DNA of 29,020 bases from positions 1 through 29,020 of the forward strand of contig CAZVES010000011.1 in NCBI GenBank assembly GCA_964625835.1, in the 5' to 3' direction. Below the pieces are notes generated by a model that worked only from the letters and a program-made list of their open reading frames with translations, was not told the DNA's origin and did no database searches. The translations under genes were made by a program, and so were the position numbers. Origin of the DNA: UBA5336 sp964625835 (GTDB lineage Bacteria; Pseudomonadota; Alphaproteobacteria; Caulobacterales; Hyphomonadaceae). Positions 14,723-24,376 of the stretch are shown one piece after another. Numbering within the stretch: the first letter of the stretch is position 1; each line of letters opens with the position of its first letter.

Positions 14723-15840
14723 GATTTCAGCCTCTCATTCACCGTCTCACCATCACGCGTGAGCAGCATGGCGGTGACGATCTCATCGTCGGTCTCAAGG
14801 TTCAGCCCGCCCTCCTCGTCCGTGATGAGAGGCAGGAAATTCAGAAGGTTCTTGGCGTAAAGTGCGCTGGCATCTGCCGGAACAAGGCCTGGCAGATTGG
14901 AGAATCCGGCCACTTTGACTCCTGCCACATCGACCAGTTCGTCGGGCTTCGACAGGGGGCAATTTCCACCCTGTGCCACCGCCATGTCCAGGATGACAGA
15001 CCCGGGACGCATGGACTTCACCATCTCCTCCGTCACGAGGACCGGGGCGGGCCGTCCAGGTATCAAGGCCGTCGTGATCACGATGTCCTGCTTCGCGATG
15101 TGCTCGGCGACGAGTTCAGCCTGTTTCGCCTGATACTCCGCAGACATCTGCTTGGCATAGCCACCAGCGGTTTCAGCGGCCTTGAACTCGTCATCCTCGA
15201 CAGCAACAAATTTCCCCCCCAAGGAGGCCACCTGCTCTTTCGCAGCTGGGCGCACATCCGTGGCCGAGACTATGGCCCCAAGCCGTCGCGCTGTGGCAAT
15301 GGCCTGCAATCCGGCCACACCGGCGCCCATGACAAAAACCTTTGCCGGCGCTACTGTTCCAGCCGCTGTCATCATCATTGGCATTGCGCGGCCATAAACC
15401 TTGGCCGCCTCAATAACGGCGCGATATCCGGCCAGATTGGACTGTGAGGACAACGCATCCATCGACTGGGCCCGCGTGATCCGCGGCGTGAATTCCATCG
15501 CCAGGGCCGAGACCTTCCGGGCGTTCAGGGGCGTCGCATCGAGCGCGAATGGATCTAACAAGCCGATCAGGGCCGAGCCTTCGGGCAGCCCCTTTACCTC
15601 ATCAGGGCCCCTGGCACGCACCACCATGACGAGTTCGGCACCCGTAAGTGCGGACGCGGCGTCCTTTGCGAGACTGGCACCCGATTCAGCATACGCTTCA
15701 TCGGTGTAACCCGCCGCAGCGCCAGCGCCGGCCTCAATGCTGACAGTATGTCCGAGCCCCACAAGCTTCGCCACGCTTTCAGGTGTTGCGGCGACGCGGC
15801 TTTCGCCTGGCAAGTTTTCTTTTAGAACTGCGAGTTTCAC
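14719..15840 (-). CDS. pntAA: NAD(P) transhydrogenase alpha subunit, NAD(H)-binding part
   Basis: This is the cytoplasmic domain I of the proton-pumping transhydrogenase; it binds NAD(H) and passes hydride to domain III of PntB. It has 373 residues from VKLAVLKENLPGESRVAATP. It contains the Rossmann motif VFVMGAGVAGLQAIATARRLGA, followed by the second-strand acidic residue in SATDVRP, and TTALIPGRPAPVLVTEEMV. The start is taken as GTG at 15838-15840, where family similarity begins; another GTG lies two codons upstream. The frame remains open to 15951, but those codons show no family similarity. First gene of the pnt operon. The 163 bases upstream hold a short hairpin (AACCCA/TGGGTT near 15978-15994) but no clear promoter. 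Confidence 0.95.
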   Translation of the reverse strand: MKLAVLKENLPGESRVAATPESVAKLVGLGHTVSIEAGAGAAAGYTDEAYAESGASLAKDAASALTGAELVMVVRARGPDEVKGLPEGSALIGLLDPFALDATPLNARKVSALAMEFTPRITRAQSMDALSSQSNLAGYRAVIEAAKVYGRAMPMMMTAAGTVAPAKVFVMGAGVAGLQAIATARRLGAIVSATDVRPAAKEQVASLGGKFVAVEDDEFKAAETAGGYAKQMSAEYQAKQAELVAEHIAKQDIVITTALIPGRPAPVLVTEEMVKSMRPGSVILDMAVAQGGNCPLSKPDELVDVAGVKVAGFSNLPGLVPADASALYAKNLLNFLPLITDEEGGLNLETDDEIVTAMLLTRDGETVNERLKS

Positions 15841-16003
15841 CAGCACCCCCGGGGATGGACTGAGGGCGGACGAACCGCCTTGAGCCTTGAATGATTTGAT
15901 GTCCCGCGGTCGGAGACACCCCCAAATTGAGACGCAGCGTGCCAAAGGCAACCCCCGCGATCAATTTCGCCTGTTCTAAACCCAGTTATTGGGTTCAGCA
16001 AGA

Positions 16004-17512
16004 TTATCCCAGAACACGCCCCGCCAGCAAGTAGCTCAAGGCAGAAATCACCACGATCCCCGCGATGTTGAGCAAAAAACCCGCCCGCGCCATGGTGGTC
16101 AAGGCCACGTGTCCGGTCGCAAACACGACGGCATTCGGCCCGGTCGCCATGGGCAGCATGAAGGCACAGCTCGCCGCGAGCGCCAGTGGCACGGCAAGCA
16201 TCTCCACCGGCAGCCCGGTTGCCAGTGCGACTGCGCCGAGCACAGGCATCAGGGCAGAGGCCGTTGCGACATTGCTGGTCACTTCCGTGGCGAAAATCAC
16301 GAACGTGGTGAGGATGAGCATGACGAGCAGAATCGGCAAGGCCGCCAATCCCGCCAGTTCTCCACCGATCCAGGTGCCGAGCCCGGTAGCAGTGATCGCC
16401 GCCGCGAGTGACATCCCACCACCAAAAAGAAGCAACACGCCCCATGGAATCGATTCCGCGGTTGGCCAGTCGAGCAAGCGCGCCTTTGGCGCCTCGCTGT
16501 CACCCGAAGGAACGAGAAAGCACAAGATCACTCCAAAAATCGCGATCAGGTGGTCTGTCATGCCTCCCAGGGGCTGAACGCCCAATACGTCCAGTCCGGA
16601 CAACGGTTTTCTGAACACCCATAGAAAGGCGATCAAGGCGAAAACTGCCAAAGTACGCATCTCTGGCCTGCTGATCGGGCCCAGGGCATCCAGTTCCCGG
16701 CGGATCACCGCCTGGCCGGCATCGGTGTCGTGGCGCTCTATCCTGAACGCCAGCCGCGTGAGCACCAGCCAGGCCAGTGGCACCATGACAATCACAGCCG
16801 GCAACCCGATCATCATCCATTGGACAAACCCGATACTGAAGCCTGCATTCTCGTTGAGAAAGCCGATGACGATCAGGTTAGTTGGCGTTCCCACGGGTGT
16901 TCCGAGGCCGCCGATGGAACAGGCCCACGCAATCCCGAGCAACAGCGCATATGTGAAGGGCGAGGCAAGTCGCTGGGGCCCCAAAATGGCGGCGGCCACC
17001 GAAAGCGCGATCGGCATCATCATGATCGAAGTGGCCGTATTTGAAATCCACATCGACAGCAGAGCCGCAGCCGCCATGAAACCAGCGATCAGCGTGGTCG
17101 GCTTTGCGCCCACCAGCGCAACGACATTCAGTGCAATGCGAGCATGCAGATTCCAGCGCTCTATCGCCTTGGCCACGATGAAACCTCCCATCAGGAGGAC
17201 AATGATCGGATGCATGTATTCGGCTGCCGTCGACTTCATATCGAGCACGCCAAACAGCGGAAGAACAACAAGCGGGAGCAAGGAGGTCACCGGAATCGGG
17301 ATGGCTTCACTGACCCACCAGATGGCCATCAGGACCGCGAGCGACAGAACAATCCAGGCATTCCTTGCTTCGGAGGCACCTCCGGTGCTCTCCACCAGAA
17401 TATCCGGCAACGGGACCAGCTGAAGCGCAAGCGCCAGAGTCGGCCCAAGCCAGAGACCGATGGACTGGCGCAACGTTGCAAAGCCTTTTTTTGGCTGTCC
17501 GGCCACGTCCAC
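16004..17512 (-). CDS. DASS/SLC13-family sodium:carboxylate symporter
   Basis: This is an inner membrane transporter of about 11 to 13 helices and 502 residues. In the DASS family such proteins import di- or tricarboxylates (succinate, malate, citrate) or sulfate with sodium ions. Evidence includes the N-terminal WWVSEAIPIPVTSLLPLVVLP (65-85), the first substrate/sodium-loop motif SNTAT (157-161), the block GGLGTPVGTPTNLIV, and the second loop motif TEVTSNVATASALMPV, where the usual SNT is SNV. The exact substrate cannot be read from sequence. The start is GTG at 17510-17512, preceded by AGGAA about seven bases upstream. It lies upstream of pntAA on the same strand, 163 bases away. It is divergent from a serine hydrolase gene across a repeat-rich region. 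Confidence 0.9.
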   Translation of the reverse strand: MDVAGQPKKGFATLRQSIGLWLGPTLALALQLVPLPDILVESTGGASEARNAWIVLSLAVLMAIWWVSEAIPIPVTSLLPLVVLPLFGVLDMKSTAAEYMHPIIVLLMGGFIVAKAIERWNLHARIALNVVALVGAKPTTLIAGFMAAAALLSMWISNTATSIMMMPIALSVAAAILGPQRLASPFTYALLLGIAWACSIGGLGTPVGTPTNLIVIGFLNENAGFSIGFVQWMMIGLPAVIVMVPLAWLVLTRLAFRIERHDTDAGQAVIRRELDALGPISRPEMRTLAVFALIAFLWVFRKPLSGLDVLGVQPLGGMTDHLIAIFGVILCFLVPSGDSEAPKARLLDWPTAESIPWGVLLLFGGGMSLAAAITATGLGTWIGGELAGLAALPILLVMLILTTFVIFATEVTSNVATASALMPVLGAVALATGLPVEMLAVPLALAASCAFMLPMATGPNAVVFATGHVALTTMARAGFLLNIAGIVVISALSYLLAGRVLG

Positions 17513-17521
17513 TGCGTTGTT

Positions 17522-17635
17522 CCTGCCTGCCCTGCTCTATCGATGCGACTTTAGACCAGACTTGCAGGTCAAATTCCAGAGAGCGCACACTTTGAAAATA
17601 TCTGAGCCCCGCCAGGTTTTGACCTGCCTGCCCTG
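17522..17635. repeat. Nested direct and inverted repeats between divergent genes
   Basis: The 13-base sequence CCTGCCTGCCCTG occurs at 17522-17534 and again at 17623-17635. Inside the span is a perfect 10-base inverted repeat, GCAGGTCAAA (17564-17573) and TTTGACCTGC (17618-17627), whose right arm runs into the second direct repeat. The whole lies between the starts of the DASS transporter (17512, leftward) and the hydrolase (17678, rightward), where operators for both would be expected. A regulatory role is inference. Confidence 0.55.
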
Positions 17636-17677
17636 AACGATAAGCTTGGAACCGAAACCAAGGGAGACTTGCCAGAC

Positions 17678-18739
17678 ATGTCCGATCCCGCAGGCCTTGA
17701 GCCCTTGCCCGAACAACCTACAGACATTTCCTGGCCCACGGTCACATGGCCTAAAGGCAACCTGGCCAATGGCACCGACACCCGGCGACTGGAACAGCTA
17801 CTGGACCTCGCCTTCGGCCCGTCCGGATCGTTGGGGCAGACCCATGCCTTTCTCGCGGTCCAAGGTGGCCAGATCGTCTCTGAACGCTACGGCGATGACT
17901 TTGGCCCGGAAGACACATACCCCTCCTGGTCCATGGCCAAGTCGATCACCCACGCCCTGGCCGGCCTTGCCGTATCCGACGGTGCCCTTGGCCTGGGTGC
18001 TCCAGCGAAAGTGCCCGAATGGCAAGGAAAGGGAGACCCGCGCGCGGAAATTACTCTGGAACACCTTCTCCGAATGACGTCAGGCCTTCAATTCATCGAA
18101 GACTATGAAGACGCGGGCGTGTCCCACACGATCGACATGCTTTTCGGATCTGGAAAGGCCGATACGGCCCACTTCGCAGCCGACAAGCCGCTGGAACACC
18201 CGCCTGGCGCGCAGTGGCTGTATTCCAGCGGCACGACGAACATCATAGCCAGGCTTCTGGCTGCCGCCCTTGGATACAGCCAGCGTGAATTCCAAGCGTA
18301 TATGGTTCGACGGCTTTTTGAACCGATCGGCATGAGGTCTGCGATACCGAAATTTGACGACACAGGAACCTTTATCGGGTCCAGTTTCTGTTTCTGTACG
18401 GCAAGGGACTTTGCCCGTTTCGGCTTGCTCTACCTGCGCGACGGCATATGGGACGGAATGCAAATCCTTCCGAAAGGATGGGTTGACCATGCACGCACAC
18501 CAACACCCAACGTGCCGCCATCAGAGCCGATGGGCTACGGTGCCCACTGGTGGCTGGGCCTGGCGGGTCCGGCCAGTTTTTCCGCAAATGGCTATAACGG
18601 CCAGTACACGGTTCTGGTGCCCGAAAAGGACCTGATCCTGGTGCGCCACGGGGCATCCGAGAGCCAGAAGGACCATGTAAGGCACTGGCTCGCAGACGTG
18701 GCGAATTGCTTCACCGACTTGCCAGGCGGGCATGACTGA
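17678..18739 (+). CDS. Serine hydrolase, class C beta-lactamase family (S12-like)
   Basis: This 353-residue protein has the penicillin-binding/beta-lactamase C fold used by DD-peptidases, esterases and similar hydrolases. The nucleophile motif is Ser85-Met-Ala-Lys88 in PSWSMAKSI, followed by HLLRMTSGLQ. The second motif is Tyr182-Ser-Ser in WLYSSGTTNI, where many members have Tyr-x-Asn. Near the C-terminus NGYNGQYTVLVPEKDLILVRHG holds the usual third-motif region. No signal peptide is visible, so it is probably cytoplasmic and more likely an esterase or amidase than a beta-lactamase. The start is the ATG at 17678 with AGGGAG at 17661-17666; an in-frame TTG at 17669 lies too close to that site. 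It is convergent with the RND operon. Confidence 0.88.
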   Translation: MSDPAGLEPLPEQPTDISWPTVTWPKGNLANGTDTRRLEQLLDLAFGPSGSLGQTHAFLAVQGGQIVSERYGDDFGPEDTYPSWSMAKSITHALAGLAVSDGALGLGAPAKVPEWQGKGDPRAEITLEHLLRMTSGLQFIEDYEDAGVSHTIDMLFGSGKADTAHFAADKPLEHPPGAQWLYSSGTTNIIARLLAAALGYSQREFQAYMVRRLFEPIGMRSAIPKFDDTGTFIGSSFCFCTARDFARFGLLYLRDGIWDGMQILPKGWVDHARTPTPNVPPSEPMGYGAHWWLGLAGPASFSANGYNGQYTVLVPEKDLILVRHGASESQKDHVRHWLADVANCFTDLPGGHD

Positions 18740-18765
18740 TCAAAACCGCATGAAACCAGTGTTAC

Positions 18766-18785
18766 AAAAGCAAAGGGGCCTTGGC
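18766..18785 (-). terminator. Weak candidate terminator of the RND operon
   Basis: On the minus strand, just after the outer membrane factor stop, GCCAAG and CTTTGC can form a short stem with one mismatch and a four-base loop, followed by TTTTG. The stem is short, so this is only a candidate. Confidence 0.3.
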
Positions 18786-18789
18786 AGCG

Positions 18790-20145
18790 CTATCCCGAAA
18801 CGCCGCCAAGCGCCGCATTGAGTCGCGTCAGGGCGGAAGCAAGGGCGGCATCGGTTTCCACCAGCTGCTGCCGCACTTGGATCAACGTGCGCTGGGCGTC
18901 GAGCACGTCAATGAAGCCGGCCAGTCCTTCGCGGTAGAGCGCGTCGAGCTGATCATAGGCCGACTGGCTGCGTGCCGCTGCTTCTTCAAGCTCCCTGCGT
19001 TGTTGGCGGAATGCGCTCACTTCGACCAGGGCCGTCTCCACCTCCTGCTGGGCTTCAATCAGGGTCGCACGGTAGATTGCGAGCGCTGCGCGCGCGCTGG
19101 CCTTCTGGGCGTCGATCTCGGCTTCGCGGCGGCCGAAATCGAGAATCGGAACGTCAAGCAACGCCCCGACACTGAACGAAAGCTGGTCAGACCCGCTACC
19201 TGCGCGACCAGAAAGTGTGCCGGGCAAACGCAGAGAGGGGTACAGGTCAGCCACTTCAACGCCAATGAGGGCAGTCTCCACAATGAAACGGGCCTCAGCC
19301 TGGCCAACGTCGGGCCGGTTTCGCAAAAGGTCTGCCGGCACCCCCAGTTCCGGTGCTCCATCAAGGCCTGGAATCACGTCGTCAACTGCAGCACCGAACA
19401 GGCCGGAGCGTGGCGGCGTGCCCGTCAGCACTGCCAGCGCATAAGCCGCCACCTTGCGATCAGCCTCAAGAAGCCCCCTCTGGGCCCGCGAGCGCGCAAG
19501 GTCGGCTGCCGTGCGGTCAACGTCGAGAGCCGGCGACAGTCCCGCATCAAAACGCGCAGAGACGATTTCCAGCGTTCGCGCCTGCAGCTCCAGAGTCTCG
19601 TCGAGCAGGGCCAGCCGTGCCCCGGCCCGGCGCAGCGATATGTATTGAAGCGCCACCGACTCGATGATCAGGCGTCGCAGGTCTGCGGCTGACAGTGCGG
19701 CGGCCTGCACCCGCGCCTCGGCGGCCTCAAGTCGACGCTGGTTTCGCCCGGCTATGTCAGGGTCGAACCCCGCCGACAAGCCGCCCGACACCGTACTGCT
19801 GGCGTCTGCCCCGCCGGTGAGCGTGCCGCTGATCTGGTTGTCAACGAAGACGTCGAGTGTGGGAAAGAGGTCAGCGCCTACCGCGCGGGCATTCGCCCGG
19901 GCCACGGAGAGGTTTTCCATGGCGGCGCTCAGGTCGAGGTTGTTGGCGAGTGCGGCTTCGGCGAGGTCGGCGAGCACCGGGTCGTTGAAGGCCAGATACC
20001 AGTCCTCGCGAACGGGCCGTTCCGGCAGTGCGATGGTATTTTCGAAGCTTGCCGGCGCGTTGAGTTCGGGGGCGACCGGATCGGGCCCCACCACGCAACC
20101 CGAAATGGCCAGAACCCCCGCGGGCAGGATGGACCGGGTCTTCAT
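18790..20145 (-). CDS. RND efflux outer membrane factor, NodT-type lipoprotein
   Basis: This is the outer membrane channel of the tripartite efflux pump. It has 451 residues in the TolC/OprM family. The N-terminus MKTRSILPAGVLAISGC is a lipoprotein signal with lipidated Cys17, followed by VGPDPVAPELNAPASF, the usual NodT start. Two internal repeats of the outer membrane efflux domain follow, with conserved ALANNLDLSAAMENLSVARA, GFDPDIAGRNQRRLEAAEARV, and in the second half DFGRREAEIDAQKA and YREGLAGFIDVLDAQRTLI. The start overlaps the stop of the pump gene by four bases. Third and last gene of the efflux operon. Confidence 0.95.
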   Translation of the reverse strand: MKTRSILPAGVLAISGCVVGPDPVAPELNAPASFENTIALPERPVREDWYLAFNDPVLADLAEAALANNLDLSAAMENLSVARANARAVGADLFPTLDVFVDNQISGTLTGGADASSTVSGGLSAGFDPDIAGRNQRRLEAAEARVQAAALSAADLRRLIIESVALQYISLRRAGARLALLDETLELQARTLEIVSARFDAGLSPALDVDRTAADLARSRAQRGLLEADRKVAAYALAVLTGTPPRSGLFGAAVDDVIPGLDGAPELGVPADLLRNRPDVGQAEARFIVETALIGVEVADLYPSLRLPGTLSGRAGSGSDQLSFSVGALLDVPILDFGRREAEIDAQKASARAALAIYRATLIEAQQEVETALVEVSAFRQQRRELEEAAARSQSAYDQLDALYREGLAGFIDVLDAQRTLIQVRQQLVETDAALASALTRLNAALGGVSG

Positions 20146-23100
20146 TCCGCTGGCTCTTTCTTGAGAAAGCCCCGCCTCGACGCCAGTTCCAGCTCCTCGG
20201 CAAGGGCATCGGTTTCCGCCGACCGCGGGGTGCCAAAACGTGCAATGACAAGATAAAGCACAGGGGTCAGGAACAGGGTGAAGATCGCCGCCAGGCCAAG
20301 GCCGCCGAACACGACCCAGCCAATCGACTGGCGCGCCTCGGCACCGGCACCGTCGGAGAGAACCAGCGGCAAGGCGCCAAGCACGGTAGAGATCACTGTC
20401 ATCGCGATCGGCCGCAAGCGGATCATCGCGGCCTCCTGGACCGCATCGCGGACCTTTCGGCCCTCGCTTCGCAGCTGGTCGGCGAATTCCACAAGCAGGA
20501 TGCCATTCTTCGCCATCAGTCCAATCAGCAGGACCAGGCCGATCTGCGAATATAGATTCAGTGACACGCCCGACATGACCAGCGCATAGATCGCCGCGGC
20601 AAGCGCAAAAGGAACACTTAGCACCACCACAATCGGGCTCGCCAGGCTCTCGAATTGTGCAATCAGCACCAGGAGCACGATGGCGAAGGCGAAGGCATAG
20701 GTGATCATCAGGTCGCGATTGGATTCGTTCAGCGTCTCGGCTTCGCCGTCAAACAGGACGCCGATACCCTGTGGCAGCACCTCGTCAGCCAGCCGCTCAA
20801 ACTCTGCGATCGCTTCGGGCAACGTCACGCCGGGCCCGATGTCGACCTCCATCTCGATGGCGCGGCGCTGCTCCACGCGTTCCAACTCAGCGGCGACACC
20901 CTCCTCGACAATTTCGGTCAGACCCGACAATGGCACGAGGTCGCCGACGCTGGAACGCACAAACAGATTGCGCAGGTCTGACGGGGATTCAATCGAGGAG
21001 GAGCGCGATTCCAGTATGATGGGAATCGCGCGGTCGAAGACGTTGAGGTCGACGACATTCTCCCCGTCCACCATGGCGCGCAGGGTCAGCGCAACCTGGT
21101 CGAGCGGGACATTGAGGTCAGCGGCGCGCTGCCGATCAATCTGGACCGAGAGCTGCGGCTGGGTGGGTTCATAAGAAATGTCCGGTTGGGACAGGCGCTG
21201 CGAGCGCGTCTCAATCGCCTCGGAGAGCGCTCGGGCGGCAACGTAGATGTCCTGGTAGTCCGGTCCGGTGAGCGCGACGTCGAGGCTGCCGCCCCGGTCA
21301 CCGCCGCGCCGTCGTCCGATGCTGCTCGGCCCGTAAACGAAAACGCGCGCGCCGGGGATCTCCGAGAGGGGCCCGCGCAGTGCGTTTACGATGTCCTCCT
21401 GGGACCTGTCGCGCCCACTCCAGGGCGCAAGCCGGCCAGACGCCACCACAATATTGGGATCCCACTGACCAACGCGCGTAAAAAGGGTCTCGATCTCGCC
21501 GCTGTCGATATAGGGCTGGACCACCTCTTCGATGCGGTCGGCCTGGCGTTCCATATAGGAAATGCCGACGCCGTCAGGCCCGCGCGCAAAGATTTCCACC
21601 CGGCCGCGATCCTCTGACGGCGCCAGTTCCTGATCGAGGCGGTCGAACGCGATGAAGGCGCCGCTGGCTGCGATCACGCAGAGGATCACAGCACTGGCGG
21701 GATGGGAGAGGCAGGCCCGCAAGATGCGGCCATAAATGCCGACCAGGACATTGCCGATGCGCTCAAGCGGGCTCGACCTGTCATCATCGCGGCTGAAATC
21801 AAACTTGGATGCGATGGCAGGGGCGACCGTCAACGCCACGAAAGAAGACAGGATCACCGCCAGAGCGAGAACGAAGCCGAATTCGCGAAACAGCCGTCCC
21901 ACGGTGGAGGGCAGGAAGGAGATCGGCACGAAGACCGCCACAAGAACCACAGTGGTGGCAATCACGGCGAAGAAGACCTGGGTCGTCCCGATGGTCGCCG
22001 CCGCCCGGCGCTTCAGTCCGAGGGCCTGCTGGCGCTGGATGTTCTCGAGCACGACAATGGCATCATCGACGATCAGCCCCGTGGCAAGGACCAGGGCAAG
22101 CAGTGTCAGCAGGTTGATCGAGAAGCCCAGGAGCCAGATCCCGGCCACCGTGCCGATGAGCGCGATTGGAATGGCCACGGCGGGAACAAGTGTCGCCTTG
22201 AGGGAGCCGAGGAAAACCCAGATCGCGAGCACCACGATGGCCACGGTGATGAGCAAGCTGGTGAGCACCTCGCGCACCGACGTCTCGATGAACACCGCAT
22301 CATTGGAGATGATCTGCAGTTCGACATCGTCGAGACGGGTGTTCAGCAATTCCACCTTCCCTTCGACCGCATTGGCGATCTCGATCGTATTCGACTGTGC
22401 GCGCCGGATTACGCCGACTCCCACCACCGGGGCACCATTTAGGCGCAGTAGGTTCTGGGCATCGGCCGGGGACAGAACGACATCGGCCAGGTCGCCCACA
22501 CGGGTGTTGCCCGAGACCATCACGTCCTTGATCAGTTCCGGTGTGGCGGCCGTCGCCTCGGCGCGCACGATGAGCTGCTGGTCAGCGGAGTTGAAACTGC
22601 CCACCGGCACGTCAAAGGGCGCTTCGCGCAGGGCTGCAGCGACGTCACCCACTGTCAGCCCGAAACGGTTTAGCTGCAACGGATCGATAACCACACGCAT
22701 CTGGGTGTCGCGGGCACCGAAATTGCGCAGACTCGCAACGCCATCGATGGACAGGAGCTCCGGGGCGACATCGCGATTGATGATTTCGGTCAGTTCATCG
22801 GCCCGGAAACCCTCAGCAATCAACGCAATGGTGATGATGGCTTCGGCGTCATTGTCTGCCTTGGTGACGAAGAGGTTCTCCACCCGGTCCGGCAGCCCGC
22901 GGGCCACCTGATTGACGGCCTCACGCACATCGGCTGCGGCCGTATCCAGATTGGTGCCCGGACTGAACTCTACACGGATGCGGCTTGAGTTTTCCTCACT
23001 GCTCGCAGAGATTTCCTGTACGCCGGAAACCCGCGCCACAGCGCCTTCCAGAACACTCGTCACTTCTGCATCCATCGTCTCGGGCGCCGCGCCCGGAAGT

Positions 23101-23264
23101 TGTGCACGCACCGTCACGATGGGCCGGTCAATGTCGGGAAGCTCGCGGACCTCGACGTCGAGAATGGCGGCGAAGCCGGCAAGGATGATCAGTAGGTTGA
23201 GCACGGCTGCCAGGAGCGGGCGACGTACCGAAAGGGCCGGCAATCCTGAGGTGTCGGGTCCCAT
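20142..23264 (-). CDS. RND efflux transporter permease (AcrB/HAE1-type)
   Basis: This is the inner membrane, proton-driven pump of the tripartite efflux system. It has 1040 residues with 12 membrane helices and two large periplasmic loops. The N-terminus (SVRRPLLAAVLNLLIILAGF) is the first helix. The proton relay is intact: the Asp-Asp pair in GLIVDDAIVVLENI (about residue 400, fourth helix) and the lysine in GLMAKNGILLVEFADQL (about residue 917, tenth helix). The fold resembles multidrug (HAE1) rather than heavy-metal pumps, but the substrates cannot be predicted. Its ATG lies two bases after the adaptor stop, and its end overlaps the outer membrane factor gene, so the three genes form one operon. 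Confidence 0.96.
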   Translation of the reverse strand: MGPDTSGLPALSVRRPLLAAVLNLLIILAGFAAILDVEVRELPDIDRPIVTVRAQLPGAAPETMDAEVTSVLEGAVARVSGVQEISASSEENSSRIRVEFSPGTNLDTAAADVREAVNQVARGLPDRVENLFVTKADNDAEAIITIALIAEGFRADELTEIINRDVAPELLSIDGVASLRNFGARDTQMRVVIDPLQLNRFGLTVGDVAAALREAPFDVPVGSFNSADQQLIVRAEATAATPELIKDVMVSGNTRVGDLADVVLSPADAQNLLRLNGAPVVGVGVIRRAQSNTIEIANAVEGKVELLNTRLDDVELQIISNDAVFIETSVREVLTSLLITVAIVVLAIWVFLGSLKATLVPAVAIPIALIGTVAGIWLLGFSINLLTLLALVLATGLIVDDAIVVLENIQRQQALGLKRRAAATIGTTQVFFAVIATTVVLVAVFVPISFLPSTVGRLFREFGFVLALAVILSSFVALTVAPAIASKFDFSRDDDRSSPLERIGNVLVGIYGRILRACLSHPASAVILCVIAASGAFIAFDRLDQELAPSEDRGRVEIFARGPDGVGISYMERQADRIEEVVQPYIDSGEIETLFTRVGQWDPNIVVASGRLAPWSGRDRSQEDIVNALRGPLSEIPGARVFVYGPSSIGRRRGGDRGGSLDVALTGPDYQDIYVAARALSEAIETRSQRLSQPDISYEPTQPQLSVQIDRQRAADLNVPLDQVALTLRAMVDGENVVDLNVFDRAIPIILESRSSSIESPSDLRNLFVRSSVGDLVPLSGLTEIVEEGVAAELERVEQRRAIEMEVDIGPGVTLPEAIAEFERLADEVLPQGIGVLFDGEAETLNESNRDLMITYAFAFAIVLLVLIAQFESLASPIVVVLSVPFALAAAIYALVMSGVSLNLYSQIGLVLLIGLMAKNGILLVEFADQLRSEGRKVRDAVQEAAMIRLRPIAMTVISTVLGALPLVLSDGAGAEARQSIGWVVFGGLGLAAIFTLFLTPVLYLVIARFGTPRSAETDALAEELELASRRGFLKKEPAE

Positions 23265-23266
23265 GG

Positions 23267-24376
23267 TTATTGCGCCAGACTGTTGATGCCGCCTGCGGGC
23301 CCAGCGGCGGCGGAAGGCTCGGGCGAGGACGTTTCCAGTTCGACGCGGCTGCCCGAACGTACCTTTTGAACCCCTTCGATGATGACGCGCGTTTGTGTGG
23401 AGATGTCACCGCGCACCAGGACACTCCCATCCTTGCGCGCCACGACATCTACATCGGTTTGCTGTACCCGGTCATCCACCACGGTCCAAATGTAGGCCCC
23501 ATCGCCGCCATAAAGGATTGATGTCTCGGGGACGGCCGGATAGTTCTCGCCCGGCAGGTCAAAATTCACCCGGAAGCTCATCCCCGGGCGGAGGGCGTCT
23601 TCGCTGTTATCGATGCTGGCGCGAACGATGAAGCTACGCGTGGTCGGATCGATCCGGCTGTCGATGGCCGCAACCCTTGCTTCAACACTTTGTCCTGGCG
23701 CTGCAAACGGCTCCATGGCCAGCAAGTCGCCCGGTCCAATGCCTCGAAAGACCTGCTCGGGCGCCGAGAAGTCCACGAAGAGTTCTGAGCGATCGTCTAG
23801 CCGTGTGATCAGCGTCTGGGGTGTCACCCTCGCGCCCGGATCGATGTTGGCAATGCCTGTATAGCCGGCAAAGGGCGCGCGCAACGTGCGATCTGAAAGC
23901 GTGTTGCGGGCCAGCTCCAGATCGATCTTGGCGGCCTCGAGTGCAGTGCGCGCCGTATCGACCTGGCTGTCGGAAATCGCCCCGGGCACCTCGATACGCT
24001 GGTAGCGGTCGATGAGTTGCTCGGCGTCTCGAACCGCAACCTCGGCCCGCCGGACGGCCAGTTCCTCGGCGCGCGCTTCCAGCTGCACCAGCACCTGTCC
24101 GCGCTCAACGGGCGTGCCGGCGACAAAATTCACACCAAGGATCTCACCAGACACCTCAGGGAAAATCTCTGCACTCGATTTTGCCCGCGCCGTGCCGACC
24201 GCCTGCACGCGGCTGATATCGGCCACGAAGCTGACCGGTTCAGCAACCACGCGAACAGAGCGCTCACCCCGACCGCCACCCCAGTCACCGGCGGATTGTT
24301 CTTGCGAACCTCCGCAACCGGCGAACGATAGCGCTCCGAGCAGGAGTGCGCCAGAAAGCTTCACCGTGAATTGCAT
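23267..24376 (-). CDS. RND efflux periplasmic adaptor, lipoprotein
   Basis: This is the membrane fusion protein of the HlyD/AcrA type that bridges the pump and the outer membrane channel. It has 369 residues. MQFTVKLSGALLLGALSFAGC is a lipoprotein signal with the lipobox FAGC and Cys21. The barrel-sandwich half-motif VSGEILGVNFVAGTPVERGQVLVQLEA is followed by a helical hairpin and then LRAPFAGYTGIANIDPGARVTPQT. A beta-barrel and a membrane-proximal domain follow. An upstream frame extension to 24445 would bury the signal sequence, so the ATG at 24374-24376 is chosen. First gene of the operon. The 256 bases up to the divergent peptidase gene hold no recognisable regulator gene. CATAAT and TTTACA boxes exist at 24451-24482 (minus strand), but with a 20-base spacer. 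Confidence 0.94.
   Translation of the reverse strand: MQFTVKLSGALLLGALSFAGCGGSQEQSAGDWGGGRGERSVRVVAEPVSFVADISRVQAVGTARAKSSAEIFPEVSGEILGVNFVAGTPVERGQVLVQLEARAEELAVRRAEVAVRDAEQLIDRYQRIEVPGAISDSQVDTARTALEAAKIDLELARNTLSDRTLRAPFAGYTGIANIDPGARVTPQTLITRLDDRSELFVDFSAPEQVFRGIGPGDLLAMEPFAAPGQSVEARVAAIDSRIDPTTRSFIVRASIDNSEDALRPGMSFRVNFDLPGENYPAVPETSILYGGDGAYIWTVVDDRVQQTDVDVVARKDGSVLVRGDISTQTRVIIEGVQKVRSGSRVELETSSPEPSAAAGPAGGINSLAQ

Noticed and set aside
21736..22911. Long open frame (391 codons) opposite the RND pump gene
   Set aside because: Composition is rich in Ser, Thr, Arg and Ala with no domain, as expected for the antisense of a GC-rich gene. The pump frame is unambiguous.
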